This document shows, in pieces, positions 29,288 through 38,399 of a stretch of DNA of 64,000 nucleotides. Below the pieces are notes generated by a model, which was not told the origin of the DNA, searched no databases, and worked only from the letters and a program-made list of their open reading frames with translations. Every line of letters begins with the position of its first letter. Position 1 is the first letter of the stretch. The position numbers were made by a program, and so were the translations under genes. The DNA is taken from assembly GCA_963790875.1 (NCBI GenBank), contig CAWBQT010000016.1, positions 744,001 through 808,000 on the forward strand. Direction: 5' to 3'. This DNA comes from AP-15 sp963790875. Its GTDB lineage: Bacteria > Pseudomonadota > Alphaproteobacteria > ATCC43930 > CGMCC-115725.

Positions 29288-29680
29288 ATGGGGTTCGAGA
29301 CGAAATGGCTCGGCGACAAGCCCGACGCGATCGCGCCGGACGGCGCCGACGTGTGGCTGCTGTGCGGCCTGCTGCGCGGCGGTCTCGCGGTCTTCTCGCT
29401 GGGCCCGCATGCGGTCGCCAAGGCGGTGGCGCACCGCACGGTCGAGGAGATCTGGTATTTCGTTGCCGGGCAGGGACGCATGTGGCGCCGGCTGAGTGAT
29501 GCCGAGGAAATCACCGAGATCGGCCGAGGCGTCTCGATCAGCATCCCGTGCGGCACGCATTTCCAATTCCGCTGCGACGGACCCGAGGCGCTCGTCGCCG
29601 TCGCCGTCACGATGCCGCCCTGGCCCGGTGCCGACGAAGCCTATCCGGTGGATGGCATCTGGCAGGCGACGGTGGAGTAA
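29288..29680 (+). CDS. Cupin domain protein
   Basis: A 130-residue single-domain cupin. The core reads AHRTVEEIWYFVAGQGRMWR (motif 1 with His and Glu) and SISIPCGTHFQFR (motif 2 with the second His), so a metal site is plausible. ATG 29288 follows GGAGGGCGAG. It is divergent from the dehydrogenase operon across 91 bp. Could be a sugar isomerase-like or sensor protein; no specific function can be given. Confidence 0.8.
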   Translation: MGFETKWLGDKPDAIAPDGADVWLLCGLLRGGLAVFSLGPHAVAKAVAHRTVEEIWYFVAGQGRMWRRLSDAEEITEIGRGVSISIPCGTHFQFRCDGPEALVAVAVTMPPWPGADEAYPVDGIWQATVE

Positions 29681-29789
29681 GGGCTCGGCCCCCGGGTCCA
29701 CAGCAGTCGCCGAATTGATTCGGTGGGTTAGCCACGCGGGGGCCTCTGTTCCTCCATGATCCACGCGCTTTCATAAGGGTTTCTACACC

Positions 29790-29933
29790 ATGGCCCTCCA
29801 TATCAGGGATCCGGTGACGGACATCGCGGTCCGGCGTCTGGCCAAGCTGGAGGGCAAGAGTTTGACGGATACGATCGGCGAGGCGGTCGAGCACGAGTAC
29901 GAGCGGACGCGTGCGGTGATACCGCTTATCTAA
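29790..29933 (+). CDS. Short orphan VapB-type antitoxin
   Basis: A 47-residue frame, MALHIRDPVTDIAVRRLAK followed by LEGKSLTDTIGEAVEHEYER, is the N-terminal ribbon-helix-helix-like part of the Rv0623/PSK_trans_fac VapB antitoxins (normally about 70-85 residues). The toxin-binding tail is missing, and no PIN-domain VapC follows: the next 200 bp have no open frame of that kind. It appears to be the leftover of a lost vapBC module. Confidence 0.65.
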   Translation: MALHIRDPVTDIAVRRLAKLEGKSLTDTIGEAVEHEYERTRAVIPLI

Positions 29934-30138
29934 CCGCCTGGTTCGGTAACGCCATCAGGGGCGTAGGAACAGAAGGCCGCCGCCTCGAGCCGGTGTGATG
30001 TAAGCCCGGTTCGGCTTCTCTGTCAGGGGGGAGCCATCGGCCCGAAAAAGATATCCACCGATCCGTGGGTGTTCCTCTGATAGGCCAGAGGGCTCCACTG
30101 GGCTCAATTGTTATCGTTATTTGCTGTATCGTACCCGC
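29934..30138. other. Intergenic region, nothing recognised
   Basis: About 205 bp between the antitoxin remnant and the convergent solute-binding protein gene. A search by eye for PIN-domain toxin fragments and for strong hairpins gave nothing. Confidence 0.4.
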
Positions 30139-31560
30139 TCAGGCCTGAGCGATCGGGTACTTCGCGAAGATTGCCTCGGCGCGCTTGAACGCCTTGTCGA
30201 CCGCCTGTTCGGGCGTCATTCCGTTGGTCATGACGTCGAGCATGGCGACGCTGAAGACATGCTCGGAGTCGATCTGCGCCATGGCCGGGTTGAATGCCTG
30301 AAAGAGCGGCACGGTCGGATGGGTCAAAGTCTCCTCGGCAAAAGCGGTGCGGTGCGGGTCCTCATGGAACCAGAACGGGTCAGCTTTGGCGATTTCAGGC
30401 ATTGGAATTACCCAGCGTCCAAGGCCGCCCTTCAAATATTCGTTCAGCACGTTCGGCTGGACAGCGTATTTTAAAAAATCCCTCGCCACCGTGACGTTTT
30501 TCGCACCTTTGGGAATGAGGGCGCCAAAGACCGCCATTGGGCTCGGCAATTCCTTGCCGTCGTCGCCGAGGGGGAAACCGCGGGTCAAGATGTCATCGTA
30601 TTCCGCCTTCTTGTTGTAGAGGGCGACCTCGGTCGAAAACCCGTCGAAATCCATCACGACGAGCTTGGAGTGGAACGCGTTGTTGTCGTCGGCATCGTTC
30701 CAGTTGACGCATCCCGGCGGCACATACCCTTTCTTATAGGCGGTGGTCAGTTTCGCGATCGCCTTGATCGCCGCCTCGCGAATATGCGGGTCCTCGGTGT
30801 GCAATTTGCCGTCGGGCGTGACCAGGCCCCTGCCGCCATAGGCCATCAGGAACCCTTGAAAGAGACCGCCCGGGTCGACCCCGTTGGCGGTCAACTGGTA
30901 GCCGTAGGCGTAGATGTTGCGCATGCCCTGTGCCCGCAACTTATCCTGCACCGACATGAAAAAGTCGAGAAAGGCATCCCAGGTATTCGGAATGTCCCCA
31001 ACCTTGTACCCGGCCTTCTCGATCAGCGAACGCCAGATATTGAATGGAACTGCACTGCACTTCATCGAAACCGCATAATAAGCACGCTTTTTCAAGACAT
31101 TGTTGTAGTTATAGGTGGCAGGCAGCGCGGTTTCGATATACAGCGATTTCATCGGCTCAACGATGTCGCTGACGTCGATGAGCTTGTCGTTCCACGCGTT
31201 AAGTGGAAGAAACGAGAAATCGGCATACTCCATTATGTCTGGAACGACACCCGTGGCCATCGCCGCGACCATCTTCTGCCGGAGCGGAGCGAACGGAAAG
31301 ATGTTTTCCTCGATCTTGTTGCCGCTCGCCTTCTCGTAATCGGCGATCAGCTTTCTGAAGGCGACATCCTCCTCCTGGACGAAGCCCTGGGTCCACCACA
31401 CCTCAGCGGTCGTCGCCGCGGCGTTGGCAATGTGCGGTCGCGCCAAGCTACCCGCGGCTACCAGCCCCAGAGAACCGCGAAGCACGGAACGCCGTGTCAG
31501 AGCCTTCACCAACTCCCTCACTTCGCCGCCGGAGTGTTGGTCTTTGTTCTTCGTCTTCAT
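30139..31560 (-). CDS. ABC transporter extracellular solute-binding protein (family 1), Tat-exported
   Basis: A 473-residue periplasmic binding protein of the sugar (family 1) type. The N-terminus has a twin-arginine signal, TRRSVLRGSLGLVAAGSLARPHIANAAA, with cleavage probably after ANA near residue 48. The mature part shows EVWWTQGF, YEKASGNKIEENI, VPDIMEYADFSF and YGYQLTANGVDPGG, in line with carbohydrate binders. No permease or ATPase genes are adjacent, so its membrane partners are elsewhere or lost. ATG start at 31560. The divergent region to SMP-30 is about 665 bp. Confidence 0.87.
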   Translation of the reverse strand: MKTKNKDQHSGGEVRELVKALTRRSVLRGSLGLVAAGSLARPHIANAAATTAEVWWTQGFVQEEDVAFRKLIADYEKASGNKIEENIFPFAPLRQKMVAAMATGVVPDIMEYADFSFLPLNAWNDKLIDVSDIVEPMKSLYIETALPATYNYNNVLKKRAYYAVSMKCSAVPFNIWRSLIEKAGYKVGDIPNTWDAFLDFFMSVQDKLRAQGMRNIYAYGYQLTANGVDPGGLFQGFLMAYGGRGLVTPDGKLHTEDPHIREAAIKAIAKLTTAYKKGYVPPGCVNWNDADDNNAFHSKLVVMDFDGFSTEVALYNKKAEYDDILTRGFPLGDDGKELPSPMAVFGALIPKGAKNVTVARDFLKYAVQPNVLNEYLKGGLGRWVIPMPEIAKADPFWFHEDPHRTAFAEETLTHPTVPLFQAFNPAMAQIDSEHVFSVAMLDVMTNGMTPEQAVDKAFKRAEAIFAKYPIAQA

Positions 31561-32225
31561 ATCGATCGCCTCCCCTGATCGCGATGGCGCGCAGTTATTC
31601 CCAGCGCAACAGCGAAGCTCGCAGGGTACGCCGCTTGCTCAGAGGTTCAATCAAACTTATTGGGTGAACGACGGCGCCGCGGCAAATGCGGGTGAGGGTC
31701 GAGCCGAGCTCGCCTCCCGGCTGGCATCACCCGCCGCTCATGTTCAACGATCTGCCGCAACACCGCAACGGGGGACCGCAGTGGAGACGTAACGCGCGAC
31801 CCCCGCGCCCCTCTCGCCGGGCGACGCTAACGGCGCGACCCAACGCGGAGGGGAAGACCATAGCCGCGGGGCGGGCGCGCGGCAGCGCGAGACCGTGTGT
31901 CGGAGTCCGAGAGCTTGGGTGTGAGACTCCCCCCCTGCAACCTGACGGGAGGTGAAGCACCAGCGAGGCCCAAGGGCAGAACCGCGAGGGAGCATCGGGG
32001 GTTCGTTCCAGTCCAGCCGTGCCGCTGCGGCGAGCGCTTCGTCGGCGGTCCTTGTATCAAGGGCCGCGCTTGCAAATCGGACGAACACCGTCGACCGTAC
32101 CACGATCCGTTCCGGTATGCTCAAAACTACGTAACGACCTCGGGGCCTCTCAGGGGGTACGATGCGTCGCCGGGGAAGAGCCTTTTTCGTGAGACATTGC
32201 CAATGATTGCAATAGGAGGAACGCT
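31561..32225. other. Gene-free region between divergent genes
   Basis: About 665 bp. Several open frames exist on both strands because of high GC, but none has a ribosome site with protein-like composition. GGAGTC... and ...GACTCC-like short inverted repeats occur near 31900-31930. It must contain promoters for the binding protein (minus) and SMP-30 gene (plus). No element identified. Confidence 0.4.
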
Positions 32226-33149
32226 ATGGCCGAAGGAGCGAAGCGGATCGAAAAGTTGGCGCCGGAACTGGACCGGATCATCGAAATCTCGCAGCCGATC
32301 CAGGAACTGGCCGACGGTTTTGGCGGACCGCAGGGCCCCGCCGAGGGACCTGTGTGGTGGCATGACGGCGGCTATCTCGTGTTCAGCGACATCCACAACA
32401 ACCGCCGCATGAAATACGAACCTGGCAAAGGTGTCTCGGTGTTCTTGGAGCCGACCAACCGCGCCAACGGGCTGACCCGCGATCTACAGGGACGGCTTGT
32501 GGCCTGCGAACACGATTCGCGGCGCGTCACTCGGCAGGAGGCAGACGGGAGCCTTACCGTCATCGCCAACAGCTTTCAGGGTCGTCAATTGAACCGGCCC
32601 AATGACGTCGTTGTTAAATCCGACGGCGGCATCTATTTCACCGACCCCTGGGGCCACCCCGCCGGGGCGCAGCAATGGGATCTGACTTTTGCCGGCGTCT
32701 ACCGCGTGACCGCGGACCTCGGCCAAATGACCTTGTTGATCGATGATTTCGTCACACCCAATGGGCTCGCTTTTTCGCCAGACGAGAGCGTGCTCTACAT
32801 CAACGACTCGCGCCGCGGCCACATCCGCGCCTTCGATCTTTTGCCGAACGGCTTACTCGCCAAGCAAACCGACCGTGTTTTCGTCGATCTGCGTGGGCCG
32901 GAGTCCGGCAATCCCGACGGCATGAAGGTCGATGTCGAAGGCAATGTCTATTGTGGCGGTGCCGGCGGGCTGTGGATCATGAATTCCAACGGCAAAAAGC
33001 TCGGCCGCATCGTGCACGGCTCCCCCGCCACAACCAACCTCGCCTTTGGTGGCGCCGACTGGAAAAGCCTCTATTTCACCAGCCGCAACCACCTGGGCGC
33101 GGTCGATGTGAAAATTCCGGGGATCCCGGTACCGGTCGGCAGGAAATAG
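32226..33149 (+). CDS. SMP-30/gluconolactonase family protein
   Basis: A 307-residue beta-propeller lactonase. It contains EGPVWWHDGGYLVFSDI near residue 38 (metal-binding Glu), NRPNDVVVKSDGGIYFTDPWG with the conserved Asn and the second site, and TPNGLAFSPDESVLYINDS, the classic SMP-30 blocks. It would hydrolyse an aldono- or other lactone. ATG 32226 follows AGGAGGAACGCT. No signal peptide. It is followed by a secreted carboxylesterase about 390 bp on; both may serve breakdown of an esterified or lactonised compound. Confidence 0.9.
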   Translation: MAEGAKRIEKLAPELDRIIEISQPIQELADGFGGPQGPAEGPVWWHDGGYLVFSDIHNNRRMKYEPGKGVSVFLEPTNRANGLTRDLQGRLVACEHDSRRVTRQEADGSLTVIANSFQGRQLNRPNDVVVKSDGGIYFTDPWGHPAGAQQWDLTFAGVYRVTADLGQMTLLIDDFVTPNGLAFSPDESVLYINDSRRGHIRAFDLLPNGLLAKQTDRVFVDLRGPESGNPDGMKVDVEGNVYCGGAGGLWIMNSNGKKLGRIVHGSPATTNLAFGGADWKSLYFTSRNHLGAVDVKIPGIPVPVGRK

Positions 33150-33306
33150 CCGGGCGTCAGCGATCGGAAGGTGTTTTTGCCGAATGACAGGATGTCGCGA
33201 GCGCCAGCGATACATTGCTGATCAGGCCGGTGAAATCCCAAACCGTCACGCTTCGCCCGGACGCCAGCTGACGAAACGAGCCGGCCGGGATTATCCCGAC
33301 CCCGCT

Positions 33307-33327
33307 ATGATAGGACACGCCTATCAT
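33307..33327. promoter_or_regulatory. Perfect palindrome, probable regulator binding site
   Basis: ATGATAGG at 33307-33314 and CCTATCAT at 33320-33327, separated by ACACG, form a perfect 8-bp inverted repeat in the leader of the carboxylesterase gene, 211 bp before its start. Size and symmetry fit a dimeric regulator such as a GntR, LysR or TetR type. No regulator gene is next to it. Confidence 0.55.
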
Positions 33328-33537
33328 TACGCTTGGAAATATCGATTTTATCGACGTTCCTGCCTTCGTTTATCCTTTGGTTAAAGCGAAGGCTCAGCGC
33401 GTCGCCCGCGCCGCTAGTCGCAAAGGAGGAGGAGGAGGACGCGAACTGGCATCTGCGAGAAATTGAAAAATAGCGAGACGCCGTGCACGGCACAGCTCCA
33501 CACGCGCGGCGGCGGGTTATTTGACGGGAGGAACACT

Positions 33538-35220
33538 ATGTGGCAACGGAAAAACAGTAACCGCCTTGGCCTGAGCACGCGGCCGCACCAGGCCCTTTTG
33601 CTTGGCTTGTTGCTCGCCGCGGCGATGCTGTCGACGGCGGCGATCGGCGCCGACGGTACGCTCGTCCAAACAAAGGAGGGCCCTGTCCAGGGCTTCATCA
33701 ATAACGGCGGGGTGTACGAATTCCTCGGCATCCCCTATGCGGCGCCCCCGGTCGGAGACTTGCGTTGGCGTCCGGCGGCGGCGCCCGCCCAGCACGGTCT
33801 TATCGATGCCACCCAATTTGCCAACACCTGTCCGCAAGTGACCGAACTCGGTGCTTTTGCAGGGCCGTCAAGCACTACTGAGGACTGCCTCTATCTCAAC
33901 GTCTTCACGACAGGGAAAAGCGGGGCGCCGAAGCCCGTCCTGGTTTGGATACATGGCGGCGGAAACTTCGACGGGGAAACCGACGACTATGATGGGAGCA
34001 AAGTTGCCACAGGCGGCCCCGTCGGTACCCCCACCGTGGTCATCACGATCAACTATCGTATGGGCCTGTTCGGCTTCCTGTCGGAAAAGGATTTGAATGC
34101 GGAAGGGCACCCCTTCGCCAATTACGGCATTTTGGATCAGCAGGCCGCGCTCCGCTGGGTTCGGGCCAACGTCGCAGCCTTCGGCGGCGATCCCAAGAAC
34201 ATAACGCTCGGCGGCCAATCGGCAGGTGCCATAAATACTGCGGCGAACGTGATATCGCCGGCGGCCGCGGGACTGTTTCAACGGGCGATCTTCCAAAGCA
34301 GCCCCATACCGAATCAATACTTCCTGCCAGAGGCCGCCGCGGTGACCCTTGGGAATAACTTCGCGGCTGCAGCGGGCTGTTCCAATGCCGCGTGTCTGCG
34401 CGCGTTGTCGGCCGAGCGTATTCTTCAGCTGCAGGGAACACCCAATGCAAACGGTCCCTTTGTATTTAGTGGTGCGATTGTGGATGGAACCATCGTTCCG
34501 GTCCTCCCGGAAACCGCATGGACAACTGGCAAGTACCAGCACATGCCCATGCTGGGGGGAACAACCAAGGACGATGGGGGCGGCAATTTCGGGTTGGGCA
34601 TTGCCGAGTATTTCTCCGGTCCGCCACAGGTTGCCGTGACGGTCGCTCAATATGACGCCAACAGCCCCGCCGTGAAGCGGCAGTATCCCCTCGCGAGTTT
34701 CGGCAATGATCCGCAACTCGCTCAGGACAGGATCGGTGCAGATCCATTCAAATGCGATGGTCGCCGCGTCCTCAAAGAGGTAGCCGCCACAAATAGCGGC
34801 TTCCCGGTCTACGGTTACGATTTCACGTACCAGAATGCGCCGTATTACTTCCCGCAGATGCCCAATGTCGCAGCGCCGGAGGGGCATTTCCAGCCTCTCG
34901 CAGCACATACGAGCGACATTCAGTTCGTGTTTCAGGGCTACCACGGCGGAAATCTCGGCGTGAACCTAGACCAGACGAGCGGTCAGCCACGGGAACTGCG
35001 GGGCGCGGAGATTACGCTCTCTGATCAGATCGTGGCAGCGTGGACAAGGTTCGCGAAGACCGGCAACCCGAACGGGCCGACACTTCCCTCGTGGCAGGCG
35101 TTCACGCCGGCAAAAGGACCGTTCCTTCAGCAGGATATCCCAAACTCGGTCGAAACCGACGCGCAATACAACGCCAATTACAAGTGCAAGTTCTGGGCGA
35201 GCCAGGAAGCCAGCCAATAG
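33538..35220 (+). CDS. Carboxylesterase type B, secreted
   Basis: A 560-residue alpha/beta hydrolase of the carboxylesterase/lipase type B family. The start is taken as ATG 33538, directly after GGGAGGAAC; the product begins with a basic region and hydrophobic helix ending AAIGADG, a signal peptide. Motifs: GIPYAAPPVGDLRW, EDCLYLNVF, WIHGGGNFDG (oxyanion hole) and GGQSAGA (nucleophile Ser near 228). The usual Glu of the triad is in a LGGTTKDDGGG context, so Asp may substitute, and the His lies in AAHTSDIQFVF. It probably cleaves carboxyl esters in the periplasm. A 21-bp palindrome lies upstream. Confidence 0.88.
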   Translation: MWQRKNSNRLGLSTRPHQALLLGLLLAAAMLSTAAIGADGTLVQTKEGPVQGFINNGGVYEFLGIPYAAPPVGDLRWRPAAAPAQHGLIDATQFANTCPQVTELGAFAGPSSTTEDCLYLNVFTTGKSGAPKPVLVWIHGGGNFDGETDDYDGSKVATGGPVGTPTVVITINYRMGLFGFLSEKDLNAEGHPFANYGILDQQAALRWVRANVAAFGGDPKNITLGGQSAGAINTAANVISPAAAGLFQRAIFQSSPIPNQYFLPEAAAVTLGNNFAAAAGCSNAACLRALSAERILQLQGTPNANGPFVFSGAIVDGTIVPVLPETAWTTGKYQHMPMLGGTTKDDGGGNFGLGIAEYFSGPPQVAVTVAQYDANSPAVKRQYPLASFGNDPQLAQDRIGADPFKCDGRRVLKEVAATNSGFPVYGYDFTYQNAPYYFPQMPNVAAPEGHFQPLAAHTSDIQFVFQGYHGGNLGVNLDQTSGQPRELRGAEITLSDQIVAAWTRFAKTGNPNGPTLPSWQAFTPAKGPFLQQDIPNSVETDAQYNANYKCKFWASQEASQ

Positions 35221-35393
35221 ATGGAGCGCCGACGGGCCTCCCCGGTGAACGTCAATGCATTGCAAGTCGACGGAGGCCCGGGAAACCCGCGCCATGCTGA
35301 CTGCCGCGCAAGCTGGTAAAGAAGGACCTTCCGGAAACAAGGGCCCGTTTGCGGTTTGCGCACGGTTGTAGAGCATGCGGCAGGTATCGATGG

Positions 35394-35452
35394 CGAACCG
35401 GAGGAGGGGACGGGGCAGGCGACGGGGCAGGCCCGGTCCCCCCTCCGGTTCG
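35394..35452. terminator. Long hairpin downstream of carboxylesterase
   Basis: CGAACCGGAGG (35394-35404) pairs perfectly with CCTCCGGTTCG (35442-35452), and GGGGAC (35406-35411) with GTCCCC (35436-35441), leaving one bulged A. The loop contains two copies of GACGGGGCAG. Very stable but lacks a T tract, so it may be a rho-independent-like stop or an mRNA-stabilising structure. Confidence 0.5.
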
Positions 35453-35552
35453 TCCTCATTCTGCCGCGAAGGCGTCGACATCAGCCTGCGGGCCTTTCAC
35501 GACTTTGCTGCCCTGCAGCCAGGCCTTGAGCCTTACGAAATAGAGATGCACA

Positions 35553-35577
35553 ACCGGCTTTTATAATTAAAGCCGGT
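35553..35577. terminator. Hairpin ACCGGCTTT/AAAGCCGGT
   Basis: A perfect nine-base stem with a seven-base loop (TATAATT). The T-rich left arm and A-rich right arm would allow function as a terminator, most naturally for transcripts coming from the carboxylesterase, 333 bp upstream. Confidence 0.5.
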
Positions 35578-35856
35578 CTGCGATACCCGATACACCCCAA
35601 TGAAGATCGGCGAACATGGAATGGCGAGTTTGGGGCATGGGCCGTCGTCGCCGTTGACGGAAACGAAGGTCGGCAATGGGCTGCCGGGAAGCTCGCCCAC
35701 GTTAGCATGCCACCCTTGCGCGGCCAGAAACGGAACGACGGCTTAGGGTCGCCTGCGGCCCTGGCCAAACAGGGCAGCAACCGATCGCAGCCGCTGCGGC
35801 ACCGATGGGCGGAGAAGCCCTCGATAACGCCTTCACGGGTGCCAATCCCATCTCGC

Positions 35857-36112
35857 CTCAGAAACTGTGAAGGAATTCAGATCAGGACGAAAATGGAGAA
35901 TTCCCCTATCGTCACCCCGGCGAAGGATTACAGCCTCTTGCGCGGGGGCGACGCATTTGGGTGGTTACGCACTCGGATTACAGCCTCGAAGGCCGGGGCC
36001 CATTCCTCCGCCGCTTCTGATTTCCCCTAGCAATTTCACTGCCGCACCCGGCGGATGACCGCTCGAATGATGGACCCCGGCCGCTGAAGAGACCGGCACC
36101 CGAATACATTCA
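35857..36112 (+). repeat. Dispersed repeat, copy A (inverted relative to copy B)
   Basis: About 255 bp that matches 39655-39860 in reverse complement along nearly its whole length, including ACTGTGAAGGAATTCAG, GACGAAAATGGAGAA, the paired GTCACCCCGGCGAAG / GCCGGGGTCCAT type arms common in alphaproteobacterial intergenic repeats, CAATTTCACTGCC and CGAATACATTC. Copy A has an extra block of about 50 bp bounded by two copies of GGATTACAGCCTC (35925-35937 and 35975-35987). Confidence 0.8.
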
Positions 36113-36284
36113 CAAGCTCTCAGCCGCCGAATTGGGCGGTACTCCTTCGGACTTGGGCAGACCGTCCGCCTGAAGACCCTTCCTCATGGGCCTGGCGCGT
36201 GAGCCTGGCCGTCGGCTGTTGCGCGATCGCCGTGTCCGGCCATCTACGACCCCTCCCTGTGCGCCTCGCCGCCGCCTCCGACTG

Positions 36285-37640
36285 TCAGACCAGGCGCGAC
36301 AAAACTATCAGCGTGATCGTCACGGTAATGGCGCCGCCGATGCGCGTCGCGATCGAGGCGAACGGCATCAGCGACATCCGATTGGCGGCGGTGAGGATCG
36401 CGACGTCTCCGGTCCCGCCCTGGCCGCTGTGGCAGGCGGTCACGACCGCAAGGTCGATCGGATACATCTTGAGGAGAAAGGCGCTGGCGAAACCGGTGGT
36501 CATCAGCGTCAACACCGTTGCCACTACCGTGACGATGTAGCTCGGCGTAAACGCCGCCACGAGCTTGTCCCATGGCGTCAGTGATACCCCGATCGCGAAC
36601 AGCAGCGGATAGGTCACCGCCACCGAAAAGAAGCGGTAGACCACAAAGGCACCCTGTTGCAGGTTCGGCGGCACGGCGCGCGCGAGCTTCAGGACGACGG
36701 CGATGAACAGCATCGTCACCGGCGCCGGGAAGTCGAACAGCCGCTGCCCCAACACGCCGACGAGGTAGAGCGTGACCGCGGTCACCCCGGCGGCCGCGAT
36801 CGTCGCCACATCGGGACCCTCGGCCGGCCTTTCCTCCATTTGCGGCAAGACTTCGTCGCCTCGTTCGGCACGCTGGAGGCGCCCCTCGCCGGTGAGCTGC
36901 GGGTATTTCTTGCCGATGAAGTTGAGGGTTCCGGCCGCGAGAATTGCGGTCAGGCTGCCCAGCATCACCGGCGGCAGGACTTGCGCGAACAGGTCGCCTT
37001 GCGCCTGATGCAGGATCGTCGAATAGCCGATCGAGAGCGGAATCGCCCCTTCGCCGACGCCGCCGGCCATGATTGGTATCACCACGAAGAACAGGGTTTT
37101 GTAGGTGCCGATCCCGAGCAGCGTGCCGATCGCGGTGCCGACCGCACCGGCAACAATCGAGCCGAGGATCAGCGGAACGAAGATCTTGATGAAGCCCGCG
37201 ATCAGGACATTTCTGTCCATGCCGAGAATGCTGCCGACGATGATCGCCGAGATGAACAAGTAGAGAAAATTGCTGTTTTTCGTGAAGTCTGCGGTGGCGA
37301 TCAGAATTGGATGCGGCAGGAGATGGCTGTAGGCGAGGTAGGAAGGAATGAAAGTTGCGAGGATGGCCGAGGCGCCGATCCGCCGCACCACCGGAAGATG
37401 CTTGCCGATCTCGGCGCAGGTGAAGCCGCCGACCGCCAACAGGGCGATCGCCATCAATATATCGGATGGAACCTTCCCCGTCGCATAAAATCCCCAAATC
37501 AACAGGATCAATATTCCATAGATCGGCAACGGGATGATGCCGATTCGCGTCTCCATCACCCTCCACCAGCCCCGAGGCCAGAAGCCGACTTCGTCCGGCG
37601 GGCGGACTACATCCGTTTGCGGCGGCGACACTTCGACCAT
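36285..37640 (-). CDS. 2-hydroxycarboxylate (citrate/malate) Na+ symporter, 2HCT family
   Basis: A 451-residue inner-membrane transporter of the CitS/MaeN/CimH family with about eleven hydrophobic segments. The two re-entrant loop motifs are visible as GGVGEGAIPLS and GQGGTGDVAILTAANRM, equivalent to the GGxG motifs of CitS. It should import citrate, malate or a related 2-hydroxy acid with sodium or protons. ATG 37640 follows GGGAGGAGCAACGGC; an upstream ATG at 37664 is less favoured. It is flanked by repeat copy A on its 3' side and the IS110 element on its 5' side. Confidence 0.9.
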   Translation of the reverse strand: MVEVSPPQTDVVRPPDEVGFWPRGWWRVMETRIGIIPLPIYGILILLIWGFYATGKVPSDILMAIALLAVGGFTCAEIGKHLPVVRRIGASAILATFIPSYLAYSHLLPHPILIATADFTKNSNFLYLFISAIIVGSILGMDRNVLIAGFIKIFVPLILGSIVAGAVGTAIGTLLGIGTYKTLFFVVIPIMAGGVGEGAIPLSIGYSTILHQAQGDLFAQVLPPVMLGSLTAILAAGTLNFIGKKYPQLTGEGRLQRAERGDEVLPQMEERPAEGPDVATIAAAGVTAVTLYLVGVLGQRLFDFPAPVTMLFIAVVLKLARAVPPNLQQGAFVVYRFFSVAVTYPLLFAIGVSLTPWDKLVAAFTPSYIVTVVATVLTLMTTGFASAFLLKMYPIDLAVVTACHSGQGGTGDVAILTAANRMSLMPFASIATRIGGAITVTITLIVLSRLV

Positions 37641-38399
37641 GCCGTTGCTCCTCCCAGGCATCACTTCGGGACGTCATCCGGTTCCCGGCGGCAGCCCTTA
37701 TCCCGCCGAATGCCCAGCTTCGAACTTAGAGCAGCCCGTCGTGCTGCTCAATCGCCCTGCGGGAGGCGCGGTTTCGGTGATCGAGGCTACGGCACGTGCC
37801 AGCATCGGCCCGGCAGGCGCAGCACGGCCAGGCCAAGGTCCGGCCGCGGGTTCGAACTCTCGCCCCGCGTAAAATATCCGTGAGGGATCTTGCCAATCCC
37901 CTCCGAGATTTGCTTTGCGGAACCGAAAGCCGATCTCTGAATTGCTGTATGAAGAACCCGGCGAATGACTGTAACGGGTGGAAACCCGGCATTCCTGATT
38001 TGCCCGGCTTGTGATCTCCTTGCTTTAAAAGCGGTGATTTGCTGCCCGCAGCCGCGACACCCGGACACCGCGCCTATTTCAGCGCTGCCGCTGGTAGCTC
38101 GAAGGGCCGTCAATGAGGGGCTGCCGCTCTTCTGAGAGACCGCCAGCGCGGCGGGGGCGCGCACCACGATGGATGAAAATGGGGCGAAGGCTGTAGGCAC
38201 GTGGGCCGGGCCGTGGCAGAACCGTCGTGGTGGTCGTTTGAGGTCGACACACCCTTGGAGGGCTTGAACCCCGCCTGAGAGACTGACCCGCGCGGCGCGA
38301 AGGTATCACGTTTTGTTGCCCCCATTCTGGGTGAGCACGCATGGCAGTGTCTGATTTCCCTGGCGGCGCAGCGACCACCACGTTGCACGGGAGGTGGTT
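37641..38399. other. Non-coding region, including presumed IS110 left end
   Basis: About 760 bp without a supported gene. The part nearest the transporter should hold its promoter. The part from about 38040-38100 to 38399, directly upstream of the transposase, is the expected left end of an IS110-family element and would be where a bridge RNA is made in this family. CTGAGAGA occurs at about 38133 and 38274, and ACCACC/GGTGGT arms flank the transposase ribosome site (about 38374-38398). Element boundaries cannot be fixed by eye. Confidence 0.45.

Larger units (their letters stand above)
35221..36284. other. One-kilobase non-coding region
   Basis: No gene is supported. It contains the two hairpins at 35394 and 35553 and repeat copy A at 35857-36112. 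The remainder (35580-35856, 36113-36284) shows nothing recognisable. Confidence 0.5.

Noticed and set aside
37845..37875. GGTTCGAACTC, resembling a tRNA T-loop
   Set aside because: Flanking bases do not pair as a T-stem on either strand, and no acceptor or anticodon arm can be drawn.
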